This document shows, in pieces, positions 8,462 to 17,077 of a stretch of DNA of 64,000 nt. Positions within the stretch are counted from its first letter, which is position 1, and each line of letters begins with the position of its first letter. Source of the stretch: SZUA-442 sp963792405. GTDB lineage: Bacteria > Actinomycetota > Acidimicrobiia > Spongiisociales > UBA5794. Position numbers and translations under genes: made by a program. The notes under the pieces were generated by a model that saw only the letters and a program-made list of their open reading frames with translations, was not told the origin of the DNA and made no database searches. The DNA is taken from NCBI GenBank assembly GCA_963792405.1, contig CAWBVU010000005.1, positions 62,001-126,000 of the forward strand. The letters are read 5' to 3'.

Positions 8462-9441
8462 GCAGGCGCATCCTCGGCCGCCGATCCGGTCCGCCCACGG
8501 GCGTCGAGGACCTGCCGCGACCGAGGCGCACCACGTCCCCGTCGCAGGTCCCGACCGACCGGCTCAGGCTCACCGTCCTGCGCCGCCTCGACGGCCTGCT
8601 CGCAGGTGACCATGCCGGGCTGCTGCCCGGCCACGGCACCGAACGTGGTGAGGCGAGGCCGTACGTGCCTGGCGATGACCCGCGGCACATCGACTGGGCG
8701 GTCACGGCACGCACCAGTGTCCCGCACGTGAGGGACACGATCTCGGACCACGAGCTCGAACTGTGGCTCGTCGTCGACAGCTCCTCGAGCCTGGCGTTCG
8801 GGACCGGCCGGGCGACCAAGCACGAGCTGGCGTGGTCGGCGGCCGGCGCCTTCGCCCTCCTCTCGTCAGACGGCGGGAACCGGATCGGCGCGGTACGGAC
8901 CACCCCGAAGGAGGGAGGCTCACGTCCCGAGATGCTCCCCGCACGCAGCGGCGCCCGCCACGTCGGCGCCGTACTCGCCACGCTGCGCCGACCACCCCTC
9001 GACGGGGAGGTGGGCGACCTACCGGGAGCCCTCGACATGGTGGCCCGCACCGCCAAGCGCCGCGGGCTGGTCGTGGTCGTGTCCGACTTCCTGGGCCCTG
9101 CCACCTGGGAGCGGCAGCTCAGGGCGCTCAGCCACCGCCACGAGGTGATCGCCGTCGAGGTGACCGACGCTCGCGAGGTGGACCTGCCCGACGTGGGGCT
9201 CATCCCCGTCGTCGATCCCGAGTCAGGGCGCCGCAGGCTCGTCGACACGTCGAAGGCCGCCGTCCGCGAGCGGTACGGGGAACTGGCAGAGCGTCGCCGC
9301 CGCGACCTCGCCGCCACCCTCGGCTCGTGTGGCGCCGATCACCTCACCATCCGCACCGACCGCGACTGGGTCCTCGACTTCGTCCAATTCGTCGCCAACC
9401 GCAGGACACGCCTCCTCGCACTGGGAGATCGCCACCGATGA
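8458..9441 (+). CDS. DUF58 domain protein (MoxR partner)
   Basis: 327 residues. The central segment GRGHGTERGEARPYVPGD-type core with RHIDW is the DUF58 signature (here about residues 60-80). A VWA-like fold follows, with LWLVVDSSSS in a partial metal-ion site and a VVVSDFLG segment. There is no signal peptide or membrane segment, so it is probably cytoplasmic or membrane-associated, bridging the ATPase and the membrane VWA protein. Both ends overlap neighbours by ATGA. Function of DUF58 proteins is not established beyond association with MoxR systems. Confidence 0.88.
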   Translation: MSRRILGRRSGPPTGVEDLPRPRRTTSPSQVPTDRLRLTVLRRLDGLLAGDHAGLLPGHGTERGEARPYVPGDDPRHIDWAVTARTSVPHVRDTISDHELELWLVVDSSSSLAFGTGRATKHELAWSAAGAFALLSSDGGNRIGAVRTTPKEGGSRPEMLPARSGARHVGAVLATLRRPPLDGEVGDLPGALDMVARTAKRRGLVVVVSDFLGPATWERQLRALSHRHEVIAVEVTDAREVDLPDVGLIPVVDPESGRRRLVDTSKAAVRERYGELAERRRRDLAATLGSCGADHLTIRTDRDWVLDFVQFVANRRTRLLALGDRHR

Positions 9442-10412
9442 ACGACTTCGGATTCCTCGCCCCCGCCCGCCTCGCCATGCTGGCCATCCCCGCCATCCTC
9501 GCCATCGCCTATGCGGTCGTGCAGATGCGTCGGCGCCGGTACGCCATGCGGTTCACCACCCTCGACCTCCTCGACGAGGTCGCACCCGACCGGTCGGGCT
9601 GGCGCAGGCACCTCACCGCCGCGCTGCTGCTCGTCGCCGTCGTCACGGCCACGCTCGCCTTCGCCCGCCCGGTCGTGGCAGGCGAGATCGAGCAGGCACA
9701 GCAGATGGTGATCCTCGCCATCGACACCTCACTGTCGATGAAGGCCGACGACGTCGCCCCGTCACGGGCGGCCGCGGCGAGGGAGGCCGCAGGCGCCTTC
9801 CTCGACACGGTCCCCGAGGGGGTCGCCGTCGGGGTGGTGGCGTTCGACAGCCGCGCCAAGCTCCTCATCTCCCCCACCACCCGCCTCGACGCCGTGCGCC
9901 GCACCATCGAACGCGAACCGACGCTCGGTGAGGGCACCGCCATCGGAGAAGCGGTGTTCCTCGGCCTCGACGCGATCGACGACGCCATCGTCCGTGCCGA
10001 GAACGAGGGCGGCGAGGCCCAGCCGGTCGGGACGATCGTCCTGCTGTCGGACGGGGACACGACCTCCGGTCGCCCGAACGACGAGGCCGCAGCCGAGGCG
10101 AGGGACCGCAACGTCACCGTCCACACCATCGCCTTCGGCACCGACAGCGGGACGATCGACGACCCGCTGATGGGCAGCATTCCGGTGCCGGTGAACCGCC
10201 AGGCCCTCGAGCAGCTCGCCTACCAGACCGACGGGCGCGCCCTGTCCGCCGTGACGGCGGAGGAGTTGAGCCGGATCTACGAGGACCTGGGACGCAGCGT
10301 CCAGGTCGAGGTCGTCCGCACCGAAGTCACCGACTGGTTCGCCGGTGGGGCCCTGCTGGTCCTCGTGCTCTCCGCTGCAGGCTCGCTCATGTGGTCGGGT
10401 CGGCTCCCCTGA
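9438..10412 (+). CDS. membrane protein with von Willebrand factor A domain
   Basis: 324 residues starting at ATG 9438 in an ATGA overlap. Membrane segments lie at about 9-29 and 59-77, with a third near the C-terminus (GGALLVLVLSAAGSLMW). The VWA domain between them has a complete MIDAS: DTSLS (D96, S98, S100), a conserved threonine region (SPTTRL) and LLSDGDTTSG. This is the BatA-like component of MoxR/DUF58/VWA operons. The VWA domain would face the extracytoplasmic side if the N-terminal hairpin inserts normally. The last 26 bases overlap the 3' end of the convergent DDN-like gene. Confidence 0.9.
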   Translation: MNDFGFLAPARLAMLAIPAILAIAYAVVQMRRRRYAMRFTTLDLLDEVAPDRSGWRRHLTAALLLVAVVTATLAFARPVVAGEIEQAQQMVILAIDTSLSMKADDVAPSRAAAAREAAGAFLDTVPEGVAVGVVAFDSRAKLLISPTTRLDAVRRTIEREPTLGEGTAIGEAVFLGLDAIDDAIVRAENEGGEAQPVGTIVLLSDGDTTSGRPNDEAAAEARDRNVTVHTIAFGTDSGTIDDPLMGSIPVPVNRQALEQLAYQTDGRALSAVTAEELSRIYEDLGRSVQVEVVRTEVTDWFAGGALLVLVLSAAGSLMWSGRLP

Positions 10413-10929
10413 GCGATACGACCCGCAGCCGGAGGGCTTCACGGGCCCCGTTGAGTCGAACGGCCCGCACCATCGATGGGGGCAGCAGATCGATCACCTC
10501 GGCGATGTCCACCACCGCCGGTTCCTCGCAGCAGAGGCTGCGACCTTCGAGATCGATGACGGCGTCTCCCGCGGCGAGCACGTTGCGGAGCCAGTCGACC
10601 TCGGTTCCATAGGGCAGCGGGATGATCGCCTCGTCGTCCGATCGGTGGGCGATCACCGGAGTGGCGTAGCGCATCCCGGATCGGCGACCGACGTGGTGCA
10701 CCGTGGCGGACATGCCGGACCGTCCCGAGAACCGCAGCTGGAGAGGGTTCTCCACGTACTTGTTGAAGCGCGTCACGAGGTGCAGCGCCCGCGGGTTGCG
10801 GCTCCGCCACGCCCAGAGCCTGAGAGCCGTCTCCACGATGGCGATCGTCACGAGGACTCCGAGCAGCGCAACCAGGACCTTGACGATCGTGCGCACCTCC
10901 GTCACCTCCATCCCTCGTCGAACGCCCAC
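10387..10929 (-). CDS. membrane-anchored DDN-like (F420-type) nitroreductase/DUF385 protein
   Basis: Up to 180 residues. An N-terminal membrane segment (KVLVALLGVLVTIAIVETAL) precedes a deazaflavin-dependent nitroreductase domain with HHVGRRSG, the segment ATPVIAH and an IPLPYG..VDWLRNVLAAG core. This is the Ddn family, which uses cofactor F420H2 or binds related flavins. Three starts are possible: GTG 10929 directly after the upstream stop, ATG 10911, and GTG 10896. The last has a GGAGG site 7 bases upstream and is the best supported by ribosome-site spacing. It is translated after the lipoprotein gene with no gap. F420 dependence is from family knowledge, not seen directly. Confidence 0.85.
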   Translation of the reverse strand: MGVRRGMEVTEVRTIVKVLVALLGVLVTIAIVETALRLWAWRSRNPRALHLVTRFNKYVENPLQLRFSGRSGMSATVHHVGRRSGMRYATPVIAHRSDDEAIIPLPYGTEVDWLRNVLAAGDAVIDLEGRSLCCEEPAVVDIAEVIDLLPPSMVRAVRLNGAREALRLRVVSLRGADPTT

Positions 10930-11739
10930 CTATCGGACGACCTCCGGCGGAGGGGCGATCTCGGTCACCTCGTACTCCCCGGTGTCGAGGGCGGTCTGCC
11001 AGGAGCCGATCCGGAAGGCGGCGGTCGGCCGCAGCCCGTCCCTCGGGCGCAGGTACAGCTCGGCGAAGTCGTCAGGGGGCACCATGATGTGCCACGAGAC
11101 GCCGACCTCCCAGTCGTCCGAGTAGAAGCCGTAGTGGGACACGATCAGCAGGAGCGGTGCGGTGTACGTGCCCTCGAACTCCGTGTCCGTTGTGATCCCG
11201 AACTCAGGGTGCTCCTCGGCGAGCCAGTCGTCGAACAGCCCGAGGATCTCCCGGGCCTGGTCACCCCGATCGTCCTCCCAGGCCACGACCGTCACCGTCC
11301 TGGTCACGACGGCGGTCCGTCCCCCCTGCTCCGCGGTGATCGTCACGCCGATGTCGGTGTCAGTGGTCGTCGGCACAGGGACGATCGTCACCTCGGCGAC
11401 GTCCGAGCCGCCGATCGTGGCGGGCTGCACGAAGACCTCGGCGTTCGGCGCGTCGGCGGTGATGGTCACGGGACCGGGGCCCTCGCCAGCGAGGGCGACG
11501 AGCAGCACGAGGCGGCTGCCGGGTAGGGCGCCGTTGATGAACTCGGGGGACACGACGATCTCGGGTGTGGCGACGGGATCGGTGGTCGGGGCCGAGGTCG
11601 TCGTCGGTTCCGACGTCGAGCTGGTGGTGTCCCCGGAACTCGCGTCACACGCCCCGAGCGCCATCGCCATCACGGCGACGATCGCGACGACACCACCGGG
11701 GATCCGGATCCGGTCCCACGCCGACGTCGGCGTCGTCAT
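10930..11739 (-). CDS. putative lipoprotein of unknown function
   Basis: 269 residues. The N-terminus has a hydrophobic stretch at about 14-29 ending in a lipobox (ALGAC), then a Ser/Thr-rich linker (residues 30-55), typical of secreted lipoproteins. The body holds beta-rich segments such as PVTITADAPN and TDIGVTITAEQ, resembling an Ig-like or cadherin-like domain, and a second part (from about 170) with a FDDWLAEEHPEFGI segment. No enzymatic motif is recognised. The stop codon abuts the start of the DDN-like gene, so the two are co-expressed. Confidence 0.7.
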   Translation of the reverse strand: MTTPTSAWDRIRIPGGVVAIVAVMAMALGACDASSGDTTSSTSEPTTTSAPTTDPVATPEIVVSPEFINGALPGSRLVLLVALAGEGPGPVTITADAPNAEVFVQPATIGGSDVAEVTIVPVPTTTDTDIGVTITAEQGGRTAVVTRTVTVVAWEDDRGDQAREILGLFDDWLAEEHPEFGITTDTEFEGTYTAPLLLIVSHYGFYSDDWEVGVSWHIMVPPDDFAELYLRPRDGLRPTAAFRIGSWQTALDTGEYEVTEIAPPPEVVR

Positions 11740-11890
11740 CGCTCCCTCCGCAGCGGGTCGATGCAGTCGAGGGTGCCGCCCTCGCCACCATCATCTCTCC
11801 CCATCGGCGCAAAGCAAGGGGCGTCGTGCAATCACCGATCACTCCTGAGACGCTCCGTGCGTGGTCGGTCATGCGCTCGTGCGGACGCGC

Positions 11891-11920
11891 ACCGACCCGG
11901 GGAGGTGGCCCCGGGTCGGT
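11891..11920 (-). terminator. strong hairpin downstream of the small membrane protein gene
   Basis: A perfect 12-bp stem (ACCGACCCGGGG pairing with CCCCGGGTCGGT) with a 6-base loop lies 44 bases past the stop of the minus-strand gene ending at 11964 and upstream of the lipoprotein gene. There is no U-run, as is common in high-GC actinobacteria. Confidence 0.6.
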
Positions 11921-11963
11921 CGGGTTCGCGCTGTCGGGAGGACAGGGGGAGGGGAATCGTCGA

Positions 11964-12440
11964 CTATGCGTCCCTTGCGTCGCACAGCTCGGTGAGCCGG
12001 TCGATGAACGGCGCCTGATCGGGGAAGGCACCCTCGTCGAGGAGGGTGCATGCCCTGTCGAGGGCCGCGCCGGGCATCTCGCGGATATCGCCGAAGCGTC
12101 CCATGTCGGGGAGGCCACCCTGGCCGCCGGGGCCGCGCCGGTCGAAGCCACCGAAGCCGTAACCATCGCCGCCTCGACCGCCCGGGTTCACGGGCACGAT
12201 CACGGCGTGGCGCACCTCGTCGACGTCGTCGTCGTCCGCGGTGGCCCTGCCGATCCCGAAGCCTGCGACGAAGACGAGTGCCGCGACGAGCAGCCCGCCG
12301 AGCAGCGAGACGGGGATGATCCAATCACGATTCGACGACGTGCGGGTGGCTGCGGGTGCGACGGGCGGTGTGGCTGCCGCTCCGGCGTCGCCCGCAGTGT
12401 CCTCGTCGTGGGCACGGTCCTCGGTGTGGTCGTCGCTCAT
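11964..12440 (-). CDS. small single-span membrane protein with Gly-rich segment
   Basis: 158 residues from ATG 12440 (MSDDHTED); an upstream frame to 12497 overlaps a repeat operator and is less likely. An acidic and Ala/Pro-rich cytoplasmic part (1-38) is followed by one membrane segment (about 40-62), an acidic patch (DDDDVDE) and a Gly/Arg-rich stretch (GGRGGDGYGFGGFDRRGPGGQGG). A C-terminal helical region with two cysteines (RACTLL and ELCDAR) may form a disulfide outside the cell. I do not recognise a family. Three TGAGA repeats with 11-bp spacing lie 35-61 bases upstream of the start, suggesting control by an OmpR-type regulator. Confidence 0.65.
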   Translation of the reverse strand: MSDDHTEDRAHDEDTAGDAGAAATPPVAPAATRTSSNRDWIIPVSLLGGLLVAALVFVAGFGIGRATADDDDVDEVRHAVIVPVNPGGRGGDGYGFGGFDRRGPGGQGGLPDMGRFGDIREMPGAALDRACTLLDEGAFPDQAPFIDRLTELCDARDA

Positions 12441-12474
12441 GTCCGAAGGATGCACCTGCGGCCTCACAGGGAGA

Positions 12475-12501
12475 TGAGAGCGAGGTGAGAACCTCATGAG
12501 A
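12475..12501 (-). promoter_or_regulatory. 11-bp-phased direct repeats, likely OmpR-type operator
   Basis: TGAGA (TCTCA on the transcribed strand) occurs at 12475-12479, 12486-12490 and 12497-12501, spaced exactly 11 bases start to start. Such phasing places sites on one face of the helix and is the usual binding pattern of OmpR/PhoB-type regulators. It sits 35-61 bases upstream of ATG 12440. Confidence 0.6.
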
Positions 12502-12527
12502 AGCGGCCCACCCTCCCCCTGCTCAGG

Positions 12528-13244
12528 TCATGCGGTGGCGGGCTGCTTCCCGCCCCTGGTGAGGAGCCACACGGTGAACCAGAGCTCGCCGACGACCGAG
12601 GGGATCGCCACGATGGCGAGGAACAGGTTCTCGTAGTCGCCGTAGTTGGACAGCACCATGTGGGCGACGGTGTCGATGGCGTAGGCAGCACCGGCGATGG
12701 CGAGCACGATGCCGAGGATCCTGGGAGCGGCACCGGTCGCGATCACCAGGTAGCCGAGCAGGACCAGGTGGACACCGAACGCGACGAGGCCGATGAGCCA
12801 TGCGTACTCGAAGGCGTCGACCATCAGCATCACCTGGGCGTCGATCTGGCCCTGGTCGAACGCCCCCAGGTACTCCGCTCCGCCGATGAGTTGGACGGCT
12901 CCGAGCGAGAAGATCAACGCCACGCCGAGGAACACCGTGTAGACGATGCGCATCCATGCGGTGAGCCGTGACAGCTCCCTCGCCGAGTCCTTGAAGAGCG
13001 CCCACAGCGCCCAGGCGACGACGGCGTCGACGACGAACACGATCAGGAAGGCGACGATCCCGAGCCGGAACAGCCCCTCGGAGTCCGCGATGTTGGCCGC
13101 CGTCACTGCGGCATCGCCGCTCTCGACGAGGCCCTCCAGGACGAAGAAGTTGGCGAAGATGGCGAGTACGAAGATCACCAGGTAGCCGACACCTGCGATG
13201 AGGGCTGCGGTCCGGGGGGTGGGGTCTGCGACGGTCGCGGTCAT
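12528..13244 (-). CDS. DUF4386 family multi-pass membrane protein
   Basis: 238 residues with about six to seven hydrophobic segments. The N-terminus RTAALIAGVGYLVIFVLAI and the segment GLFRLGIVAFLIVFVVDAVVAW are characteristic of DUF4386 proteins, as is the AYLGAFDQGQ-type loop before the next span. Length matches the family (about 220-240). Function is unknown. A hairpin separates it from the oxidoreductase gene upstream on the same strand, so it may have its own promoter or be read through from that gene. Confidence 0.8.
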   Translation of the reverse strand: MTATVADPTPRTAALIAGVGYLVIFVLAIFANFFVLEGLVESGDAAVTAANIADSEGLFRLGIVAFLIVFVVDAVVAWALWALFKDSARELSRLTAWMRIVYTVFLGVALIFSLGAVQLIGGAEYLGAFDQGQIDAQVMLMVDAFEYAWLIGLVAFGVHLVLLGYLVIATGAAPRILGIVLAIAGAAYAIDTVAHMVLSNYGDYENLFLAIVAIPSVVGELWFTVWLLTRGGKQPATA

Positions 13245-13271
13245 GTGTGGTTCCTTTCAATGGATTGGTGG

Positions 13272-13293
13272 CGCGGGCATCAGACGGCCCGCG
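13272..13293 (-). terminator. hairpin downstream of the oxidoreductase gene
   Basis: A 7-bp GC stem (CGCGGGC/GCCCGCG) with an 8-base loop lies 20-40 bases beyond the stop of the minus-strand oxidoreductase gene. It may attenuate read-through into the DUF4386 gene. No U-run is present. Confidence 0.4.
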
Positions 13294-13313
13294 GGTCCCG
13301 CCGTGGTATCGGT

Positions 13314-14391
13314 TCAGGTCGAGCGGTCGGCGACGGAGATCGCGAGCTTGCCGAGGGCATGGCCCCTGCTCAGGTAGGCCAGCGCCTCGGGGACGCGCTC
13401 GAGGGGGTAGGTGGCCTCGATGACCGGGGTGATGGCCCCGGACTCGAGCAGACCCGCGAGGACCTCGAGGTCCGCCTGGTCGACGTGCGCCGTGAACCAG
13501 GTCATCCGCTTGCTGCCCGGCATGGACATCGCCTTGCGGCCCACGAAGTTGCGCATCGGGCCCATGAGGGCGTGCTTGGGGCCGGTGATCGACACGTTGG
13601 TGCCGTTGGGTGCGAGCACCCTGCTGGTCGCCGACCACGGTCGGTTGCCGACGTTGTCGAAGATCAGGTCGTAGCCCCGCTCCGTGGCGGTGTAGTCGTC
13701 TTTCGTGTAGTCGATCACCGTGTCGGCGCCGATCGAAGCGACCATGTCGACCTTCCCGGTGCTGCACACCGCGGTCACCTCGGCCCCGAGGGCCTTGGCG
13801 ATCTGGACGGCGAAGGTGCCGACGCCGCCCGATGCACCGTTGATGAGGACCTTCTGGCCGGCCACGAGGCCTCCGACGTCACGCAGGCCCTGGAGCGCGG
13901 TCAGCGCCGCGAGGGGCACGGTCGCGGCGTCGGCGAACGAGACCGTGGAGGGCTTGGCGGCGATCGCCGCGGGCCGCGCCGTCGCGTACTCCGCGAACGC
14001 CCCCATGCCGATGTCCCCGAACACCTCGTCGCCCGGCTTCCACTGTGTCACATTGGCGCCAACCCGCTCGATGACACCTGCGACGTCCGCTCCCGGGGAC
14101 CGGGTGCTTCGGTTTCGTGAGCCCTGCCACCATGCGCGCCATGTAGGGCTTGCCGGTGGTCATGTGCATGTCGTAGATGTTGAGCGACGACGCCACCACC
14201 CGGATGAGGACGTGATCCTCCGTCGGCGTGGGGACGGGTAGGCCCCTCAACTCGAGGACGTCCGGGGCTCCGTACCGATCCTGGACGATCGCTCGCATCG
14301 AAGCGGGCGTGGGAGCGGCATTCGGGGTGGGGGGCACTGGATCTGGAACCTCGTCGGGAGCGCCGTCTGCGCCGGTCTCGTGCATCGTCAT
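13314..14391 (-). pseudogene. NAD(P)-dependent zinc-type quinone oxidoreductase, interrupted by a +1 frameshift
   Basis: The N-terminal part begins at ATG 14391 (AAGGTGA site upstream) and contains MRAIVQDRYG, an MDR-type start, and SSLNIYDMH. At 14092-14098, within a CCCGGGG run, the frame shifts by one base. Removing one base joins KHPVPG to ADVAGVIERVG and continues into WKPGDEVFG, ALTALQGL, the GASGGVGTFAVQIAK nucleotide-binding motif and the C-terminus at 13314. The restored protein is about 358 residues, the size of the family. No other decay is visible, so a sequencing indel is as likely as true inactivation. It is divergent from a TetR gene, its likely repressor. Confidence 0.8.
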
Positions 14392-14420
14392 CGTCGTCAC
14401 CTTCCATTGACAGGACTGGT

Positions 14421-14480
14421 CGTACGGTGTAAGGTTATCATACATCGTAAGGCTGTCAAGCCTTACTTCGTACGGTACGA
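14421..14480. promoter_or_regulatory. divergent promoter/operator region of oxidoreductase and TetR genes
   Basis: A perfect 8-bp inverted repeat at 14447-14466 (GTAAGGCT, 4-base spacer, AGCCTTAC) is flanked by a second palindrome at 14468-14480 (TCGTAC-G-GTACGA). Half-site-like copies (CGTACGGTGTAAGG) lie at 14421-14434. On the minus strand TTGACA (complement of 14453-14458) lies inside the first palindrome, and TAACCT follows 16 bases later as a possible -10 for the oxidoreductase. The arrangement suits TetR repression of both genes. Confidence 0.6.
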
Positions 14481-14520
14481 TCAGCCCGTGGGCCAGACCA
14501 CACAGCGAGGCGGGTGAACG

Positions 14521-15225
14521 ATGGTGTCCAAGGCCGAACCGATCACCGAACCGCGGCTCCCCCTCAGCCGGGAGCGGGTGCTGGCCGCCGCCGTCGAACT
14601 CGCGGACACCGATGGCATCGAGGCGCTCACCATGCGCAACCTCGCAGGGGCGCTCGGTGTCGAGGCGATGTCGCTGTACTACCACGTCGCCAACAAGGAG
14701 GCGCTCCTCGACGGCGTCGTCGAGACGATCATCGGGGAGATCGAGGACGAGCTCGGCGGCTTCGACGTGGTCAAGGGTGAGCGTGACTGGAAGCGCGTCC
14801 TGCGTCACCGGATCCTGACGGCCCGCAGGGTCCTGCTCCGCCATCCCTGGGCACCGGCAGTGATCGAGACCAGGACCACCATGACCCCGACACTGCTGCG
14901 GTACATGGACACGCTGTTGGGCATCCTCATCGAGGGCGGGTTCTCCAACGACCTCGGCCACCATGCCATGCACGCCCTCGGGAGTCGTGCCCTGGGCTTC
15001 AACCAGGAGCTCTTCGCCCCGGACGACGCCAGTGAGGGCGACGAGGAGGCGACGGCCATGTTGGCCGAGCTGGGTCCCCAGATCCCCTACATCGTCGGGA
15101 TGATGGTGGAGGTCGCCCACGACGACCCCGACTCCACGCTCGGCTGGTGCGACGACCAGTCCGAGTTCGAGTTCGGCCTCGACCTCATCCTCAACGGCCT
15201 CGAGATGCACCTCACCGAGCGCTGA
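14521..15225 (+). CDS. TetR/AcrR-family transcriptional regulator
   Basis: 234 residues. The N-terminal helix-turn-helix (about 18-65) has the family pattern ERVLAAAVELADTDGIEALTMRNLAGALGVEAMSLYYHVANKEAL, given here only as landmarks: LTMRNLA and SLYYHVANKE. The C-terminal ligand domain (about 80-230) resembles TetR_C (HPWAPAVIETR), shared with TetR class repressors. It is divergently transcribed from the oxidoreductase, with palindromic sites between them, so autoregulation and control of that gene are expected. The ligand is unknown. Confidence 0.9.
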   Translation: MVSKAEPITEPRLPLSRERVLAAAVELADTDGIEALTMRNLAGALGVEAMSLYYHVANKEALLDGVVETIIGEIEDELGGFDVVKGERDWKRVLRHRILTARRVLLRHPWAPAVIETRTTMTPTLLRYMDTLLGILIEGGFSNDLGHHAMHALGSRALGFNQELFAPDDASEGDEEATAMLAELGPQIPYIVGMMVEVAHDDPDSTLGWCDDQSEFEFGLDLILNGLEMHLTER

Positions 15226-15255
15226 CGTCGATCCTGCGTTCCTGGATTCACCAGG

Positions 15256-15279
15256 GGAACCGAGGTACGCAGGAATGGG
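15256..15279 (+). promoter_or_regulatory. element shared with the arginase-family gene upstream region
   Basis: GGAACC-GAGGTACGCAGGAATG lies 43 bases ahead of the GTG at 15299 and matches about 20 of 24 positions with the element at 47827-47851. The preceding 15 bases (CCTGG....CCAGG) are palindromic, as are bases preceding the other copy. A TAGCGT at 15287-15292, 6 bases ahead of the GTG, could be the -10 of a leaderless transcript. Confidence 0.4.
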
Positions 15280-15298
15280 TGGGGTGTAGCGTGACGAG

Positions 15299-16945
15299 GT
15301 GACGAACCCTGAGGACGCCAAGCGGATCGCCGCGCTCGACTCGGGCCGGACGGCATATGCCGACCGGGAATGGGGCAGGGCGTACGAGGCCTTCTCCGCC
15401 GCAGACCGGGCGGCACCCCTCGCGCCGTCCGACCTCTCGCGCCTCGCGACGACGGCCTACATGCTGGGGAAGGTCGGCGAGATGCTGGCCACCGAGGAGC
15501 GGGCGTACCACGCCCACCTCGACGAAGGGGAACCGCTGCTGGCCGCACGGACGGCGCTGTGGCTTGCGTCGAACCTGGCCAGCAGGGGGAAGGTCCCGCA
15601 GGCCAGCGGCTGGGTGGAGGTCTCCGAACGGCTGCTCCAGTCGGCTCCGGAGGACTGCGTCGAGCGTGGCTATCTCCTGATGCCGAGTGCGCTTCGCCAC
15701 GCGATGGCAGGTGAGTTCGACGCCGTCGAGGAGATCTCGGGTCGGGCCGCCGACATCGGCAGACGGTTCGACGACGCCGACCTGACCGCCCTCGCCGCCC
15801 AGACCCGGGCCAGGGCACTCCTCAGGCTCTCCCGCACCGCGGAGGGGATCCGCCTCCTCGATGAGGTGATGGTCGCGGTGACGGGATCCCGCCTCTCCCC
15901 CATGGTCACCGGGATCGTGTACTGCAGCGTCCTCGAGGGCTGCTACGAGACACACGCGATCGCCCGTGCCGCCATCTGGACACGGTCGCTCACCGAGTGG
16001 TGCGGCGAGCAACCCGACCTCGTCGCCTTCAACGACCAGTGCCTGGCCCATCGTTCCGAGATCCTCCGCCTGCAGGGATCCTGGTCCGAGGCGGTGGAGG
16101 AAGCCCGACGCGCGAGCGAGGCCGGTGCACGGTTCCGCATCGCCGCCCAGGCGCACTACCAGCTCGGTGAGATCCAACGAATGCGAGGGGACCTCGGCGC
16201 GGCAGAACAGACGTACCGACAGGTGGGCATCGACGGCGGCGACCCCATGCCTGGTCTGGCCATGCTCAGACTCGCCCAGGGGAACGCCGACGCCGCGATG
16301 ACGGCGGTCGCTGACGCCCTCGCTGATGCGACCGATCCCTTCGTGAGGATCCAGCTCCTGCCATCCGTCGTCGAGATCGCAATCGCGGCAGACCGACTCC
16401 CCGAGGCCACCGCTGCCGCCACGGAACTGGCCGAGACGGCCGACGCCACCCGGACGGACGCCCACTTCGGGTGGGCCGAACATGCAGCGGGAAGGGTCGC
16501 TCTCGCCGAGGACCGCATCACCCAGGCCATTGTCCACCTCAGGCGGGCACGGGCGATCTGGCAGGAGCTCTCCATGCCCTACGACCTCGCCCGCGCACGG
16601 ATCGACCTCGCTGGGGCCCTTCGCGCTCGGGGTGACACCGAGGCCGCTGACATCGAGCTCGAGGCGGCACGGGCGGCTCTCATCGAGCTCGGCGCGATGC
16701 CGGACGTGCGGGTCGTCGACGACCAACTGCATCGGTCGAGGTCGGAGTGGCCTGCGGGCCTGACCGATCGCGAGGTCGAGGTGCTGCGCCTGCTCGCCTC
16801 GGGCGCCACCAACCGCTCGATCGCGACGGAGCTGGTGCTGTCCGAGCGGACCGTCGACCGACACGTGTCGAACATCTTCACGAAGATCGACGTGTCGTCG
16901 AGGTCTGCGGCAACGGCATGGGCGTTCCACCACGCGATCGCCTGA
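15299..16945 (+). CDS. LuxR-family regulator with TPR-like sensor region
   Basis: 548 residues from GTG 15299. Residues 1 to about 480 form helical repeats (for example AYEAFSAADRAAPLAPSDL and GRVALAEDRITQAIVHLRRARAIW), a TPR-like superhelix without a P-loop ATPase. The C-terminal 60 residues are a LuxR helix-turn-helix: LTDREVEVLRLLASG, then ATELVLSERTVDRHVSNIFTK. The sensor part is clearly related, in order and spacing, to residues about 190-650 of the cyclase at 34669-36624. The two proteins therefore share a sensor with different outputs. No obvious operon partner; a leaderless promoter is possible. Confidence 0.85.
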   Translation: MTNPEDAKRIAALDSGRTAYADREWGRAYEAFSAADRAAPLAPSDLSRLATTAYMLGKVGEMLATEERAYHAHLDEGEPLLAARTALWLASNLASRGKVPQASGWVEVSERLLQSAPEDCVERGYLLMPSALRHAMAGEFDAVEEISGRAADIGRRFDDADLTALAAQTRARALLRLSRTAEGIRLLDEVMVAVTGSRLSPMVTGIVYCSVLEGCYETHAIARAAIWTRSLTEWCGEQPDLVAFNDQCLAHRSEILRLQGSWSEAVEEARRASEAGARFRIAAQAHYQLGEIQRMRGDLGAAEQTYRQVGIDGGDPMPGLAMLRLAQGNADAAMTAVADALADATDPFVRIQLLPSVVEIAIAADRLPEATAAATELAETADATRTDAHFGWAEHAAGRVALAEDRITQAIVHLRRARAIWQELSMPYDLARARIDLAGALRARGDTEAADIELEAARAALIELGAMPDVRVVDDQLHRSRSEWPAGLTDREVEVLRLLASGATNRSIATELVLSERTVDRHVSNIFTKIDVSSRSAATAWAFHHAIA

Positions 16946-17077
16946 CGACCTTCGCCGACCGCCCGTGGCTGGGTAGGACTACCCACGGAACCGACATCGC
17001 ACGATGGGTGGTTCTGGCGATGCGGGGAGAGGCCGGATGCCATACGGTGGCATCACGCCAACCGGAGGGATCCGACC

